Positions 11,916 to 20,195 of a stretch of 64,000 nucleotides of DNA are shown one piece after another. The position numbers and the translations under genes are program-made. Position 1 is the first letter of the stretch. Every line of letters begins with the position of its first letter. The DNA is taken from assembly GCF_036924515.1 (NCBI RefSeq), contig NZ_JAZHRR010000001.1, positions 186,001-250,000 of the forward strand, read 5' to 3'. This stretch comes from Bradyrhizobium sp. AZCC 1610 (GTDB lineage: Bacteria; Pseudomonadota; Alphaproteobacteria; Rhizobiales; Xanthobacteraceae). The notes below the pieces were generated by a model. It ran no database searches. It was given only the letters and a program-made list of their open reading frames with translations, and had not been told where the DNA came from.

Positions 11916-13286
11916 ATGGCGCGTGACCAGATCGATATGACGCCGCTGCAATCGCGTGACGAACTCGTCGCGTGGCTCGAAGCCGGCATCAAGCCGCCGT
12001 CCGAGTTCCGCATCGGCACCGAGCACGAGAAGACCCCGTTCACGCTGGAGGGCCGTCAGCCCGTGCCGTACGAGGGCGCGCGCGGCATCGGCGCGCTGCT
12101 CGAGGGGATGCAGCTCCTGCTTGGCTGGGAGCCGATCATGGAGCGCGGCAACATCATCGGGCTCTACGACGTCACCGGGGGCGGCGCGATTTCGCTGGAG
12201 CCGGGCGGCCAGTTTGAGCTGTCCGGTGCGCCGGTCGAAAACGTGCACCAGACCCAGTCCGAGCTGATGGCGCATCTGGCGCAGGTGCGCGAGATCGCGA
12301 CGCCCTTGGGGATCGGCTTTCTCGGGCTCGGCATGACGCCGTCCTGGTCGCGGGAGCAGATTCCGGTGATGCCCAAGGGCCGCTACAAGATCATGACCAA
12401 CTACATGCCGAAGGTCGGCCAGTACGGCATCGACATGATGTACCGGACCTGTACGGTGCAGACCAATCTCGACTTCTCCTCGGAAGCCGACATGGTCAAG
12501 AAGCTGCGCGTGTCGATCGCGCTGCAGCCGGTGGCGACCGCCTTGTTTGCCAATTCGCCGTTCACGGAAGGCAAGCCCAATGGCTTCCTGTCGTTCCGAT
12601 CCGAGATCTGGCGCGACACCGACAATGCGCGCTCAGGCATGCTGCCGTGGGTGTTCGAGGACGGCATGGGATTCGAGCGCTGGGTCGACTACGCGCTCGA
12701 CGTGCCCATGTATTTCGTCAAGCGCGGCGACACCTATATCGATGTCGCCGGCTCGTCGTTCCGCGCCTTCTTCGAGGGCCGCAACAACTCGCTTCCCGGC
12801 GAGCGTCCGACGTTGTCGGACTGGGCCAACCATTTGTCGACGATTTTCCCGGAAGTCCGCCTGAAGCGTTATCTGGAAATGCGCGGCGCCGATGGCGTGC
12901 CGTGGGGCCGGCTGCCGGCGCTGCCGGCGTTCTGGGTCGGCCTGCTGTATGACGACGAAAGCCTGAACGCGGCCTGGGATCTGGTCAGCCACTGGACCGC
13001 GCAGGAGCGTCAGGCATTGCGCGACGACGTGCCGCGCTTCGGCTTCAAGGCCAGGATCAAGGACCGTTATTTGTTCGAAATCGCCAAGGAGTGCCTGAAG
13101 CTGTCGCATGCCGGCTTGCGGCGGCGCAACCGCGCCGATCATTCCGGCCGCGACGAGAGCCGCCACCTCGAACCGCTGGAGCGCATCCTCGAATCGGGCC
13201 GCACGCCGGCGGAAGAGATGCTGGACAAATTCAACGGCGAGTGGGGTGGTTCCGTGGAGCCCGTCTATCAGGAATACGCGTTTTAA
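11916..13286 (+). CDS. gshA: Glutamate--cysteine ligase, plant/alphaproteobacterial type
   Basis: 456 aa from the ATG at 11916. An upstream in-frame start would add 26 residues of unlikely sequence. ATP-dependent formation of gamma-glutamylcysteine, the first step of glutathione synthesis. Signature segments are FRIGTEHEKTPF near the N-terminus, SLEPGGQFELSGAP, and MYRTCTVQTNLDFSSEADM, all characteristic of the GCS2 type shared by plants and alphaproteobacteria rather than the E. coli GshA. The neighbouring GST and MarR genes fit a thiol-related cluster, though each has its own promoter region. Confidence 0.92.
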   Translation: MARDQIDMTPLQSRDELVAWLEAGIKPPSEFRIGTEHEKTPFTLEGRQPVPYEGARGIGALLEGMQLLLGWEPIMERGNIIGLYDVTGGGAISLEPGGQFELSGAPVENVHQTQSELMAHLAQVREIATPLGIGFLGLGMTPSWSREQIPVMPKGRYKIMTNYMPKVGQYGIDMMYRTCTVQTNLDFSSEADMVKKLRVSIALQPVATALFANSPFTEGKPNGFLSFRSEIWRDTDNARSGMLPWVFEDGMGFERWVDYALDVPMYFVKRGDTYIDVAGSSFRAFFEGRNNSLPGERPTLSDWANHLSTIFPEVRLKRYLEMRGADGVPWGRLPALPAFWVGLLYDDESLNAAWDLVSHWTAQERQALRDDVPRFGFKARIKDRYLFEIAKECLKLSHAGLRRRNRADHSGRDESRHLEPLERILESGRTPAEEMLDKFNGEWGGSVEPVYQEYAF

Positions 13287-13361
13287 TTTAACGGGTTGCC
13301 TAACCTTTGGGCCGTTCATCCACCGTACAGGTTGATGGCGCTCAAATGACGGTTGGATGAA

Positions 13362-13409
13362 GCATGATCTCCGCGCAAACGCGAAAAACGCGTTGCGCGG
13401 AGATCATGC
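13362..13409. repeat. Inverted repeat upstream of the PAN-domain gene
   Basis: Arms of 21-22 bp, GCATGATCTCCGCGCAA and TTGCGCGGAGATCATGC plus an inner CGCG pair, with a 5-nt A-rich loop and one unpaired base. It lies between gshA and the PAN-domain gene. Its presence argues that longer in-frame starts of the PAN gene are not used. Possible terminator or dispersed repeat. Confidence 0.7.
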
Positions 13410-13491
13410 TCGAACCAATGGGCTGGGGCGGGACGACTTTTCGAAGGAAAGCCATCCCGCGCTGGAAACGCGTACTCGAAAGCAACCGCGC

Positions 13492-14049
13492 ATGGGGACT
13501 GTTCGCCTGCTCAGGGCGTGTATGGTGACGCTCGCCTTTTTGGCGGCGGCCGTATGCGCGCGCCCGGCGCTGGCGCAGGCCAAATTCGACCGCCCTGGCG
13601 GCGACTATCTCAGCGCCCCCGTGATCTCGGGCGATCCGGCGGAATGCGCGCTGGTGTGCGAGCGCGACCGGCGCTGCCGCGCCTGGAGCTTCAACTATCC
13701 GACCGACCTCGCCAACGGTGCGGTGTGCTGGCTCAAGAGCAACGTTCCGGCGCGGGTGCAGAGCGGCGATTGCTGCGTCTCCGGCGTGCGCGGCGCCGGC
13801 GTGGTCGAACGGCGCAACGATACCATCGAAACCTCGATCGACCGCTACGGCGGCGACTACAAGAGCTTCGACCTCAAGAGCAGCGATGGTGACGACGCCT
13901 GCAAGGCCGCCTGTGCCGCCGACAACAAATGCCGCGCCTGGACCTACGCGCGGCCGGGCTATGCCGGCAAAGAGGCGCACTGCTTCCTGAAGAAAGACAT
14001 CAAGCCGCCGCGGCGGAAGGCGGGGTTTACGTCGGGCGTGGTGCGGTGA
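13492..14049 (+). CDS. Exported protein with two PAN/Apple domains
   Basis: 185 aa from the ATG at 13492. An N-terminal signal peptide (VTLAFLAAAVCARPALAQA) is followed by two repeats of the same module: DRPGGDYLSAPVI...CALVCERDRRCRAWSFNYP and DRYGGDYKSFDLK...CKAACAADNKCRAWTYARP. The paired Cys residues in each repeat (CxxxCxxDxxCRAW) fit PAN_4 domains, which bind protein or carbohydrate. It should be periplasmic or surface-exposed with disulfides. The partner is unknown. Confidence 0.82.
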   Translation: MGTVRLLRACMVTLAFLAAAVCARPALAQAKFDRPGGDYLSAPVISGDPAECALVCERDRRCRAWSFNYPTDLANGAVCWLKSNVPARVQSGDCCVSGVRGAGVVERRNDTIETSIDRYGGDYKSFDLKSSDGDDACKAACAADNKCRAWTYARPGYAGKEAHCFLKKDIKPPRRKAGFTSGVVR

Positions 14050-14059
14050 CGTGTAGAAC

Positions 14060-14145
14060 GTAGCCCGGACGGAGCGAAGCGCAATCCGGGGGACTGTCTC
14101 AACTGCAACACTGTCCCGGATTTCGCTGCGCTCCATCCGGGCTGC
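14060..14145. repeat. Palindromic intergenic repeat, GTAGCCCGGA family
   Basis: Second copy of the repeat at 10449-10533: GTAGCCCGGACGGAGCG on the left and CGCTCCATCCGGGCTGC on the right. An IS5-like element has inserted 10 bp to its right. Confidence 0.8.
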
Positions 14146-14149
14146 GGCT

Positions 14150-14155
14150 TCATTC
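14150..14155. repeat. Target-site duplication of the IS5-like element (left copy)
   Basis: TCATTC immediately left of the inverted repeat at 14156. The identical hexamer follows the right inverted repeat at 15678-15683. The matching pair marks a 6-bp duplication from transposition. Confidence 0.7.
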
Positions 14156-15677
14156 GTCGTCCGTGAAGAATTCCCAAACCGTTGATTTGGAATCCAGAAA
14201 CGGCATTTTGCGGTAACGGCATTTGCCGGAAAGTTGGCCTTTGGAACGTGATTCCTTGCAAACTTGATTTGTGATTCACTCGCCGTGAACGGCGTTGGCG
14301 AGGGGATTCGATGCGACCACGGGAGCGGAGCGAGACGGGAGAACAGGACCTTTTCCGCTCCCGGCTTGATCAGATCATCGACATGAAGCATCCGCTGGTG
14401 ACGCTGGGGCGGACGGTGGATTGGGGGTTCCTGGAGGAGCGGTTCGGCGAGGTTTACACCGATGATCCCGGCCGGCCACCGCTGCCGACGCGCCTGATGG
14501 CGGGGCTGGCGATCCTCAAGCACACCTACGACCTGTCCGACGAGGTGCTGTGCGAGCGGTGGGTCGAGAACCCCTATTACCAATACTTCTGCGGCGAAGA
14601 GTTCTTCCAGCACCGGCTGGTGTTCGATCGCTCGTCGCTGACGCGCTGGCGCAACCGGATGGGCGAGGAGCGGCTGGCTGCGCTAATCCAGGAGAGCCTG
14701 TCGGTTGCCACCAGGACCAAGGCGATCAAGCCGTCCGAGCTGTCGCGGGTGATCGTCGACACCACGGTTCAGCCCAAGAACGTGACGTTCCCCACCGATG
14801 CGAGGCTTCTGAACCGGGCGCGCGAGAAGCTGGTGCGGCTGGCGAAGCGTCACGGGGTGGCTTTGCGCCAGTCCTATGCGCGGGTGGGCAAGTTCGCCCT
14901 GATCCAGCATCAGCGCTATGCCCACGCCAAGCAGTTCAAGCGCGCCAACAGGATGCTCAAGAAGCTGCGCACCTGTCTCGGCCGCGTGATCCGCGACATT
15001 GGCCGCAAGATCGAGGGTAACGGCGTGCTCGAAATGGCGTTCGCAAAGCTGCTGGCGCTGGCGCGTCGCGTGCGCGAGCAGAAGCAGCATCAGCGCGGAC
15101 CGAAGGTCTATTCCCTGCACGCGCCGGAGGTCGAATGCATCGGCAAAGGCAAGGCTCATCGGCCTTACGAGTTCGGCGTCAAAGTCTCCGTCGCCACCAC
15201 GATCGGCCACGCCAAGGGTGGCCAGTTCGTCACCCATGTGAAGTCGCTGCCCGGCAATCCCTATGACGGCCATACGCTGGCAAACGTGATCCCGGACATG
15301 GAGGCGCTCATCGGCAACATCATCGCGCGCCTCCTCGCCGACAAGGGATACCGCGGCCACAATGCGCCACCCGATTACAAGTTCAGGGTCTTCCTCTCCG
15401 GCCAGAAGCGAGGGGTGACGCCGAAGATCAAGCGCGAACTGCGCCGCAGGGCCGCAGTCGAACCCGTCATCGGCCATCTCAAAGCCGAGCACCGCATGGG
15501 CCGCAATTATCTCTGGTTCCGTCGCGGCGACGCCGCCAACGCCGTCCTCGCCGCCGCCGGCTACAACTTCCGCCGTCTCATCCGCTGGCTCAGGCTCTTG
15601 CTGCGCCTGTTCCTGACCACACTCTTCCTCAGCCCGCTGAATAATCCGGCGTGAAATCGGTCTTCTTCACGGACGAC
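14156..15677 (+). mobile_element. IS5-like insertion sequence, intact (1522 bp)
   Basis: Bounded by perfect 15-bp inverted repeats GTCGTCCGTGAAGAA (14156-14170) and its complement (15663-15677), flanked by the direct repeat TCATTC. One full-length transposase gene fills most of it. Intact ends, an intact gene and an identical target duplication indicate a recent insertion. The family is assigned from the transposase; I did not compare it with named elements. Confidence 0.85.
14311..15654 (+). CDS. IS5-family transposase
   Basis: 447 aa. The N-terminal DUF772/InsH domain (about 20-115) includes VDWGFLEERFGEVY and RPPLPTRLMAGLAILKHTYD. The DDE catalytic domain shows first Asp in RVIVDTTVQPKN, second Asp in LLADKGYRGHN, and Glu in RRAAVEPVIGHLKAEHRMGR. 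A basic insertion with RANRMLKKLRTCLGR lies between. No stop or frameshift is present, so it is probably active. Start chosen at the first ATG inside the element. Confidence 0.92.
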   Translation: MRPRERSETGEQDLFRSRLDQIIDMKHPLVTLGRTVDWGFLEERFGEVYTDDPGRPPLPTRLMAGLAILKHTYDLSDEVLCERWVENPYYQYFCGEEFFQHRLVFDRSSLTRWRNRMGEERLAALIQESLSVATRTKAIKPSELSRVIVDTTVQPKNVTFPTDARLLNRAREKLVRLAKRHGVALRQSYARVGKFALIQHQRYAHAKQFKRANRMLKKLRTCLGRVIRDIGRKIEGNGVLEMAFAKLLALARRVREQKQHQRGPKVYSLHAPEVECIGKGKAHRPYEFGVKVSVATTIGHAKGGQFVTHVKSLPGNPYDGHTLANVIPDMEALIGNIIARLLADKGYRGHNAPPDYKFRVFLSGQKRGVTPKIKRELRRRAAVEPVIGHLKAEHRMGRNYLWFRRGDAANAVLAAAGYNFRRLIRWLRLLLRLFLTTLFLSPLNNPA

Positions 15678-16244
15678 TCATTCCGCCGGCAACACCGTAA
15701 TCTCCGGCCACAGCGCCTTCCATCGCGCCGCCTTCGCTTCGTAATTCGCCGCCGAAAAATTCGCGCCGGGATTGGGCCGCACGATCAGGGCGGCGACATC
15801 GTCGTAGCCATTCGGCGCGTAGACCTCGTAAGCCTCGCGCGTGCGGCGGATTCCGATCTGCGTGTTCTTCGTCAGAAACCGGTCGATGCCTTGCGTCGAG
15901 CAACGCAGCGGCGGATAGGGCAGGTCATGTTTCTCGGGGTACCAAAGATGAACGCGCGCCTGGTTGCGCGCCTCGACCTTGATCCCGCGTGTGGCGAAAC
16001 GCGTCTCCAGCGTGCGGATCACGGCGTCCTCCGCTTCCCACGACGTATCGGGATCGAAATAGAACACGTCGTAATCGTTGATGCCGTAATCGACCGCGCG
16101 CTTGGTCAGCACGTTCCACACCGTCTGCACCAGGCATCCGGAGACCAGCCACGCATCCGGCAGCGCCAGCCGAAACAGTTCCTCGGCAATGATTTCGTTG
16201 GCGGGATTTTGCAAGGCGGCAGTGAGGAATTGGTCTCGGTTCAT
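15678..16244 (-). CDS. Nucleotidyltransferase family protein (DUF925/NTP_transf_9)
   Basis: 188 aa. The motif SGCLVQTVWN followed by INDYDVFYFDPDTSWEAED is the G-x-V and D-x-D signature of this small nucleotidyltransferase family of unknown substrate. The stop codon (TGA) is formed by the first three bases of the right-hand target duplication of the IS element. Because the duplication copies existing sequence, the original gene must have ended in the same place, so the insertion left it intact but removed its native downstream flank. Confidence 0.82.
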   Translation of the reverse strand: MNRDQFLTAALQNPANEIIAEELFRLALPDAWLVSGCLVQTVWNVLTKRAVDYGINDYDVFYFDPDTSWEAEDAVIRTLETRFATRGIKVEARNQARVHLWYPEKHDLPYPPLRCSTQGIDRFLTKNTQIGIRRTREAYEVYAPNGYDDVAALIVRPNPGANFSAANYEAKAARWKALWPEITVLPAE

Positions 16245-16252
16245 TGTACTGC

Positions 16253-16376
16253 CGTAGGGTGGGCAAAGCGACTTGTCCGCCGTAGCTCAACGAGCAAAGG
16301 CGGAAGCGTGCCCACCACTTCTCCGATCGTGGAAACATGGTGGGCACGGCGCAAACGCGCATTTGCCCACCCTACG
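16253..16376. repeat. Palindromic intergenic repeat, GTAGGGTGGGCAAA family
   Basis: Left arm CGTAGGGTGGGCAAAGCG and right arm TTTGCCCACCCTACG at the ends of a 124-bp segment, with an inner pair CGTGCCCACCA/TGGTGGGCACG. It separates the nucleotidyltransferase and MmcQ-like genes. Same family as 8082 and 44715. Confidence 0.8.
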
Positions 16377-16380
16377 AGTT

Positions 16381-16722
16381 CTACGATATTGCGTCGAATT
16401 CCTTCACCGCCTTCTTCGACGCCAGCGTGCGCCACTGCCGGCGCAGCAACGGCTCGACGGTGGCGCGGCTGGCTTTCGACAGACGGATCAGCACGATCGG
16501 ATAATCGCGGTAGTGATCGGTGAAGTAAAACAGCTTCGGCTGGCTTTCCACCAGCATCTCGCGCTCGTCCCTTGGCACGCCCGGCATCACCAGGCTGTCG
16601 CCGTCTTCCTTCAGCCGAGCCAGCAACTTCTTGCGCATCTTCAGGGCCGGCGTGCCGTAGGAGGTGCCGTCCGCAACCTCAGGCCAGCCCAGCGCGATTT
16701 TTCTGACGTCGTCGAAGGTCAT
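16381..16722 (-). CDS. MmcQ/YjbR family protein
   Basis: 113 aa from the ATG at 16722 (MTFDDVRKIALGWPEV). The reading frame stays open 51 bases further upstream, but those residues (MDGRDKPGHDEK) are the translation of a neighbouring palindromic repeat and should not be counted. Family features are the early TSYGTPALKMRKKLLARL and the late YRDYPIVLIRLSKAS, a double-wing CyaY-like fold sometimes proposed to bind DNA. Function unknown. Confidence 0.82.
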   Translation of the reverse strand: MTFDDVRKIALGWPEVADGTSYGTPALKMRKKLLARLKEDGDSLVMPGVPRDEREMLVESQPKLFYFTDHYRDYPIVLIRLSKASRATVEPLLRRQWRTLASKKAVKEFDAIS

Positions 16723-16742
16723 GCGGTCGCGCGCCCCCTTTT

Positions 16743-16832
16743 CGTCATGCCCGGGCTTGTCCCGGCCATCCACGTCTTAACGGTGCGCCGGCAAGTAAGA
16801 CGTGGATGGCCGGGACAAGCCCGGCCATGACG
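16743..16832. repeat. Palindromic intergenic repeat, CGTCATGCCCGGGC family
   Basis: Near-perfect 37-bp arms: CGTCATGCCCGGGCTTGTCC at the left, GGACAAGCCCGGCCATGACG at the right, with a CCATCCACGTCTTA/TAAGACGTGGATGG inner part. It lies between lepB and the MmcQ-like gene. Second copy at 51188-51274. Confidence 0.85.
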
Positions 16833-16845
16833 GAGAAGGACGGTC

Positions 16846-17634
16846 TCAATGCACCGAGGTAAAAAACCGCGCCAACCGAAAACCTGACAGCCAGGTCCAC
16901 ACCGGCTGGCTGCGCATGCCGAGATCCCACGAGCCGACCACGGCATCGGCCCGGCCGATCAGATTGTCGATCGGCAGCAATCCCACGCCGCCGTCGCGCA
17001 CCGCGACGCGGCTGTCGGCGGAATTGTCCCGGTTGTCGCCGAGCACGAACAGTTGGCCCGGCGGCACCGTCACCTCGGGCGTGTTGTCGAGCCTTCCATT
17101 GTCGCGCATCTTGAAGATCGCGTGGCTGACGCCGTTCGGCAGCGTCTCGATGAAGCGATAGGCCCGGTCGGTGTTGCCGCGATCGTCTTCCGCTTCGCCC
17201 ATGCCGTCCGGCTTCAACACAGCCGCATGGTCGTTGATGAAGAGCTGGCCCTGACGCAACTGGATGCGGTCGCCCGGCAATCCCACCACGCGCTTGACCC
17301 AGGCTTGCGAGCGGTCGCCCGGCCAGCGGAACACGACGACATCGCCGCGCTTGGGCGTGTCGCCGAACACGCGGCCGGTTTCCGGCAGCGTGATCTGGAT
17401 CGGCAGCGACGCTGCGCCGTAGCCGTAAGGAAATTTCGAGGCGAGCAGCGCGTCGCCGATCAACAGCGTCGGCTCCATCGAGCCGGACGGCACGTAAAAC
17501 GGCTCGGCCAGCGCGCCCTTGGCAACGAACACGACGGCCACGATCGCGGCGAGCTGCACGGCCTGCGCGCGCCAGCTCACAGGCTTGCCGATCGAGCCTT
17601 CCTTCCGGTCATCAGCCACCTTCTCCTCGCTCAT
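16846..17634 (-). CDS. lepB: Signal peptidase I
   Basis: 262 aa. Cleaves signal peptides at the outer face of the inner membrane. One N-terminal membrane segment (VQLAAIVAVVFVAKGALA, about 26-43) is followed by box B with nucleophile Ser52 in VPSGSMEPTL, box D with general base Lys113 in WVKRVVGLPGD, and box E GDNRDNSADSR. Its ATG overlaps the tldD stop by 4 bp (ATGA), so the two are translationally coupled. Bradyrhizobia usually carry more than one lepB; whether this is the essential copy is not visible. Confidence 0.93.
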   Translation of the reverse strand: MSEEKVADDRKEGSIGKPVSWRAQAVQLAAIVAVVFVAKGALAEPFYVPSGSMEPTLLIGDALLASKFPYGYGAASLPIQITLPETGRVFGDTPKRGDVVVFRWPGDRSQAWVKRVVGLPGDRIQLRQGQLFINDHAAVLKPDGMGEAEDDRGNTDRAYRFIETLPNGVSHAIFKMRDNGRLDNTPEVTVPPGQLFVLGDNRDNSADSRVAVRDGGVGLLPIDNLIGRADAVVGSWDLGMRSQPVWTWLSGFRLARFFTSVH

Positions 17635-19058
17635 GAGCCGGTTCCTCCGACCGTGATCTTTTCCATCCGCAGCGTCGGCTGGCCGACGCCAACAGGAACG
17701 CCCTGGCCGTTCTTGCCGCAGGTGCCGATGCCGGTATCCAGCGCCAGATCGTTGCCGACCATGGTGATCCGATGCAGGTCGGTCGGCCCGTTGCCGATCA
17801 GCATCGCGCCCTTCAGCGGCGCACCGAGCTTGCCGTTTTCGATTTTGTAGGCCTCGGTGCACTGGAATACGTATTTGCCGGAGGTGATGTCGACCTGGCC
17901 GCCGCCGAAATTCGCGGCGTAGATGCCGTTCTTCACCGACGCCAGAATTTCCGCCGGGTCGTGTTGGCCCGCCAGCATGTAGGTGTTGGTCATGCGCGGC
18001 ATCGGCACATGGGCATGGCTCTGGCGGCGGCCATTGCCGGTCGGCTTCATGTTCATCAGCCGCGCGTTCTGGCGGTCCTGCATGTAGCCGACCAGGATGC
18101 CGTCCTCGATCAGCACGGTGCGGTTGGTCGGCGTGCCCTCGTCGTCAATTGAGAGAGAGCCACGCCGCGAGGCCATGGTGCCGTCGTCGACGACGGTGAC
18201 GCCCTTGGCCGCGACCTGCTTGCCCATCAATCCTGCGAACGCCGAGGTCTGCTTGCGATTGAAGTCGCCTTCGAGGCCGTGACCGACAGCTTCATGCAGC
18301 ATCACGCCGGGCCAGCCGGCGCCCAGCACCACGTCCATTTCGCCGGCGGGAGCGGGGATCGATTCGAGATTGACCAGCGCCTCGCGGATCGCGCCGTCGG
18401 CGGCCTCGCGCCACGCCTTGGTCTCGATGAAGCGCGCATAGCCCTCGCGGCCGCCATAGCCCTTGCTGCCGCTCTCCTGGCGATCGCCTTGGCCCGCGAC
18501 CACGGAAATATTGACCCGCACCAGCGGGCGGATGTCGCGATAGCTCTCGCCGTCAGGGCGGAGGATTTCCACCACCTGCCAGGTGGCCCCCAAACTGATG
18601 GAGGCCTGCCGCACCCGCGGGTCCTTGTCGCGCACATAGGCGTCGATCTCAGCCAGCAGTTTTACCTTGGCCTCAAACCCCGGCGCATCCAGCGGATTGT
18701 CGTCGCCATAGAGCCGCACATTGGTGTGCGCTGGCGCGGCGGCAAAATTGCCGGTGTAGCCACCGCGCACGGCCGCCACCGCATCCGCCGCGCGGATCAG
18801 CGCCGGCAAAGATACATCGGAGGAATGCGCATAGCCGACCGCGTCATCCTTCACCGCGCGCAGGCCAAAGCCCTGCGAGGTGTCGTAGGTGGCCTGCTTC
18901 AGCCGGCCGTTGTCGAAGCCGAGCGCTTCGGTCTGGCCGTATTCCAGAAACAGCTCGCCATCGTCGGCCCCCTCAAGCCCCCGCGCGATCTCGCGTCTGG
19001 TGGCATCGCGGTCAAGATTGGCGCGGTCGAGCAGGGAGGTGGTGGCGGGATTGGTCAT
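17631..19058 (-). CDS. tldD: Metalloprotease TldD
   Basis: 475 aa, catalytic subunit of the TldD/TldE(PmbA) heterodimer that degrades unfolded peptides and matures some ribosomally made peptides. The zinc motif HExxxH is visible in LHEAVGHGLEGD at about 255-259, followed by GTMASRRGSLSIDDEGTP and the C-terminal GNGPTDLHRITMVGND. Length and motifs are typical. No tldE lies in the window. It is transcribed ahead of lepB with a 4-bp overlap. Confidence 0.93.
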   Translation of the reverse strand: MTNPATTSLLDRANLDRDATRREIARGLEGADDGELFLEYGQTEALGFDNGRLKQATYDTSQGFGLRAVKDDAVGYAHSSDVSLPALIRAADAVAAVRGGYTGNFAAAPAHTNVRLYGDDNPLDAPGFEAKVKLLAEIDAYVRDKDPRVRQASISLGATWQVVEILRPDGESYRDIRPLVRVNISVVAGQGDRQESGSKGYGGREGYARFIETKAWREAADGAIREALVNLESIPAPAGEMDVVLGAGWPGVMLHEAVGHGLEGDFNRKQTSAFAGLMGKQVAAKGVTVVDDGTMASRRGSLSIDDEGTPTNRTVLIEDGILVGYMQDRQNARLMNMKPTGNGRRQSHAHVPMPRMTNTYMLAGQHDPAEILASVKNGIYAANFGGGQVDITSGKYVFQCTEAYKIENGKLGAPLKGAMLIGNGPTDLHRITMVGNDLALDTGIGTCGKNGQGVPVGVGQPTLRMEKITVGGTGS

Positions 19059-19085
19059 GCAGGCTCCGATTCAGCGTAAATGCTT

Positions 19086-19211
19086 CGTCGTCCCTGCGAA
19101 CGCAGGGACCCATAACCACAAGCGCCAGTATTGTAAGCGCAGACGTGCGGCGAGTTCACATTACAACACGGACATCTGTGGTTATGGGTCCCTGCGTTCG
19201 CGAGGACGACG
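19086..19211. repeat. Palindromic intergenic repeat, GAACGCAGGGACCC family
   Basis: Outer arms CGTCGTCC/GGACGACG, and inner arms CGAACGCAGGGACCCATAAC paired with GTTATGGGTCCCTGCGTTCG over more than 25 bp, around a non-paired core of about 55 bp. Only copy of this family in the window. Confidence 0.8.
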
Positions 19212-19254
19212 ACGGCTCAAAGATAGTCATGACCGCAACGAAAGGGGAGGCCCC

Positions 19255-19650
19255 TCACGGCAGCTTGTCATCCGCTTTGCCGGCAGCGTCCGCACCGGGC
19301 TCCGGCCTGGCGTGAGCATTGGCCCAGCGGAACAGTTCGTCGAATACCGGTCGCAACGCCCGGGCCGCCGGGGTCATCTCGTATTCCACGCGTGGCGGCA
19401 CTTCGGGAAACACCGTGCGCTTTACCAGGCCCTCGCTTTCGAGGTCGCGGAGTTGGGTTGTCAGCATGTGCTGAGTCACTTCGGGGATGGCGCGCCGCAA
19501 TTGGCCAAAGCGCTGCTTGCCGTCAACAAGCTGCCAGAGGATTTCGCCCTTCCACTTGCCTGAGAGCAAGCGAAGCGCCCGATGCAACTGCGCTCTGGCC
19601 CGTTCGGAGGGGCATTCTTGCTCTTCATTCTCATTAGTCTGCTTTTTCAT
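19255..19650 (-). CDS. HxlR-family transcriptional regulator
   Basis: 131 aa winged-helix protein with the HxlR signature: GKWKGEILWQLVDGKQRFGQLRRAIP, then VTQHMLTTQLRDLESEGLVKR and the wing PEVPPRVEYEMTP. One Cys near residue 13 sits where redox- or aldehyde-sensing HxlR proteins have theirs. It is divergent from the DoxX-DsrE-TlpA cluster and probably regulates it. Confidence 0.88.
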   Translation of the reverse strand: MKKQTNENEEQECPSERARAQLHRALRLLSGKWKGEILWQLVDGKQRFGQLRRAIPEVTQHMLTTQLRDLESEGLVKRTVFPEVPPRVEYEMTPAARALRPVFDELFRWANAHARPEPGADAAGKADDKLP

Positions 19651-19792
19651 ACTACCCCAGAAAAATCATCCTACTTGTCAATTTCATCTTAGTCCCGAAT
19701 TTTGGGTTTGACAGCCCCTCAGGGGGCTCCACCGCAAACGGCACTAACGGCACTTCTGTCCACCGCCGCTTCACCATTCCAGGAGCTTCTCG

Positions 19793-20185
19793 ATGTCGAC
19801 GATTGTTGCGCCTACCAGACCGTACTGGAGCTCTGTCGCCCTGTGGGGCGTCAGGGGATTGCTTGCGCTCGCCTTTGTGGCGGCCGGCGGTGCGAAACTC
19901 TACGGCGTTCCCATGCTGGTGGAAGAGTTCCAGCACATCGGGCTCGGGCAATGGTTTCGCTATGTCACCGGCGGTCTCGAAATCCTGGGCGCGATCCTGC
20001 TGCTCTTGCCGCAGAAAGCCGCCCTCGGCGCGCTGCTGCTGATCTGCATCATGATCGGCGCGGTGATCACCCATTTATTCGTCATCGGTGGCTCGCCGGT
20101 GCCGGCCATTGTTCTGCTGGCGCTGAATGCTGTGGTCGCCTATGCGGAGCGCGGCCAGGTCGCATTGCTTGTCGAGACCTCGTGA
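19793..20185 (+). CDS. DoxX-family membrane protein
   Basis: 130 aa with four hydrophobic segments (about 15-33, 50-66, 72-93, 100-118). The pattern GLLALAFVAAGGAKLYG and FRYVTGGLEILGAILLL is that of DoxX-like proteins, some of which form redox complexes with thiol/sulfur enzymes. It is first in a three-gene rightward cluster with exported DsrE-like and TlpA-like proteins. It is only 10 bp from the next gene. Confidence 0.85.
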   Translation: MSTIVAPTRPYWSSVALWGVRGLLALAFVAAGGAKLYGVPMLVEEFQHIGLGQWFRYVTGGLEILGAILLLLPQKAALGALLLICIMIGAVITHLFVIGGSPVPAIVLLALNAVVAYAERGQVALLVETS

Positions 20186-20195
20186 GGCTGCTGCG

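Noticed and set aside
13342..14613. 423-codon minus-strand frame crossing the PAN gene, a palindromic repeat and the left end of the IS element
   Set aside because: It spans unrelated units and the IS boundary, which a real gene predating the insertion could not do; no motifs.
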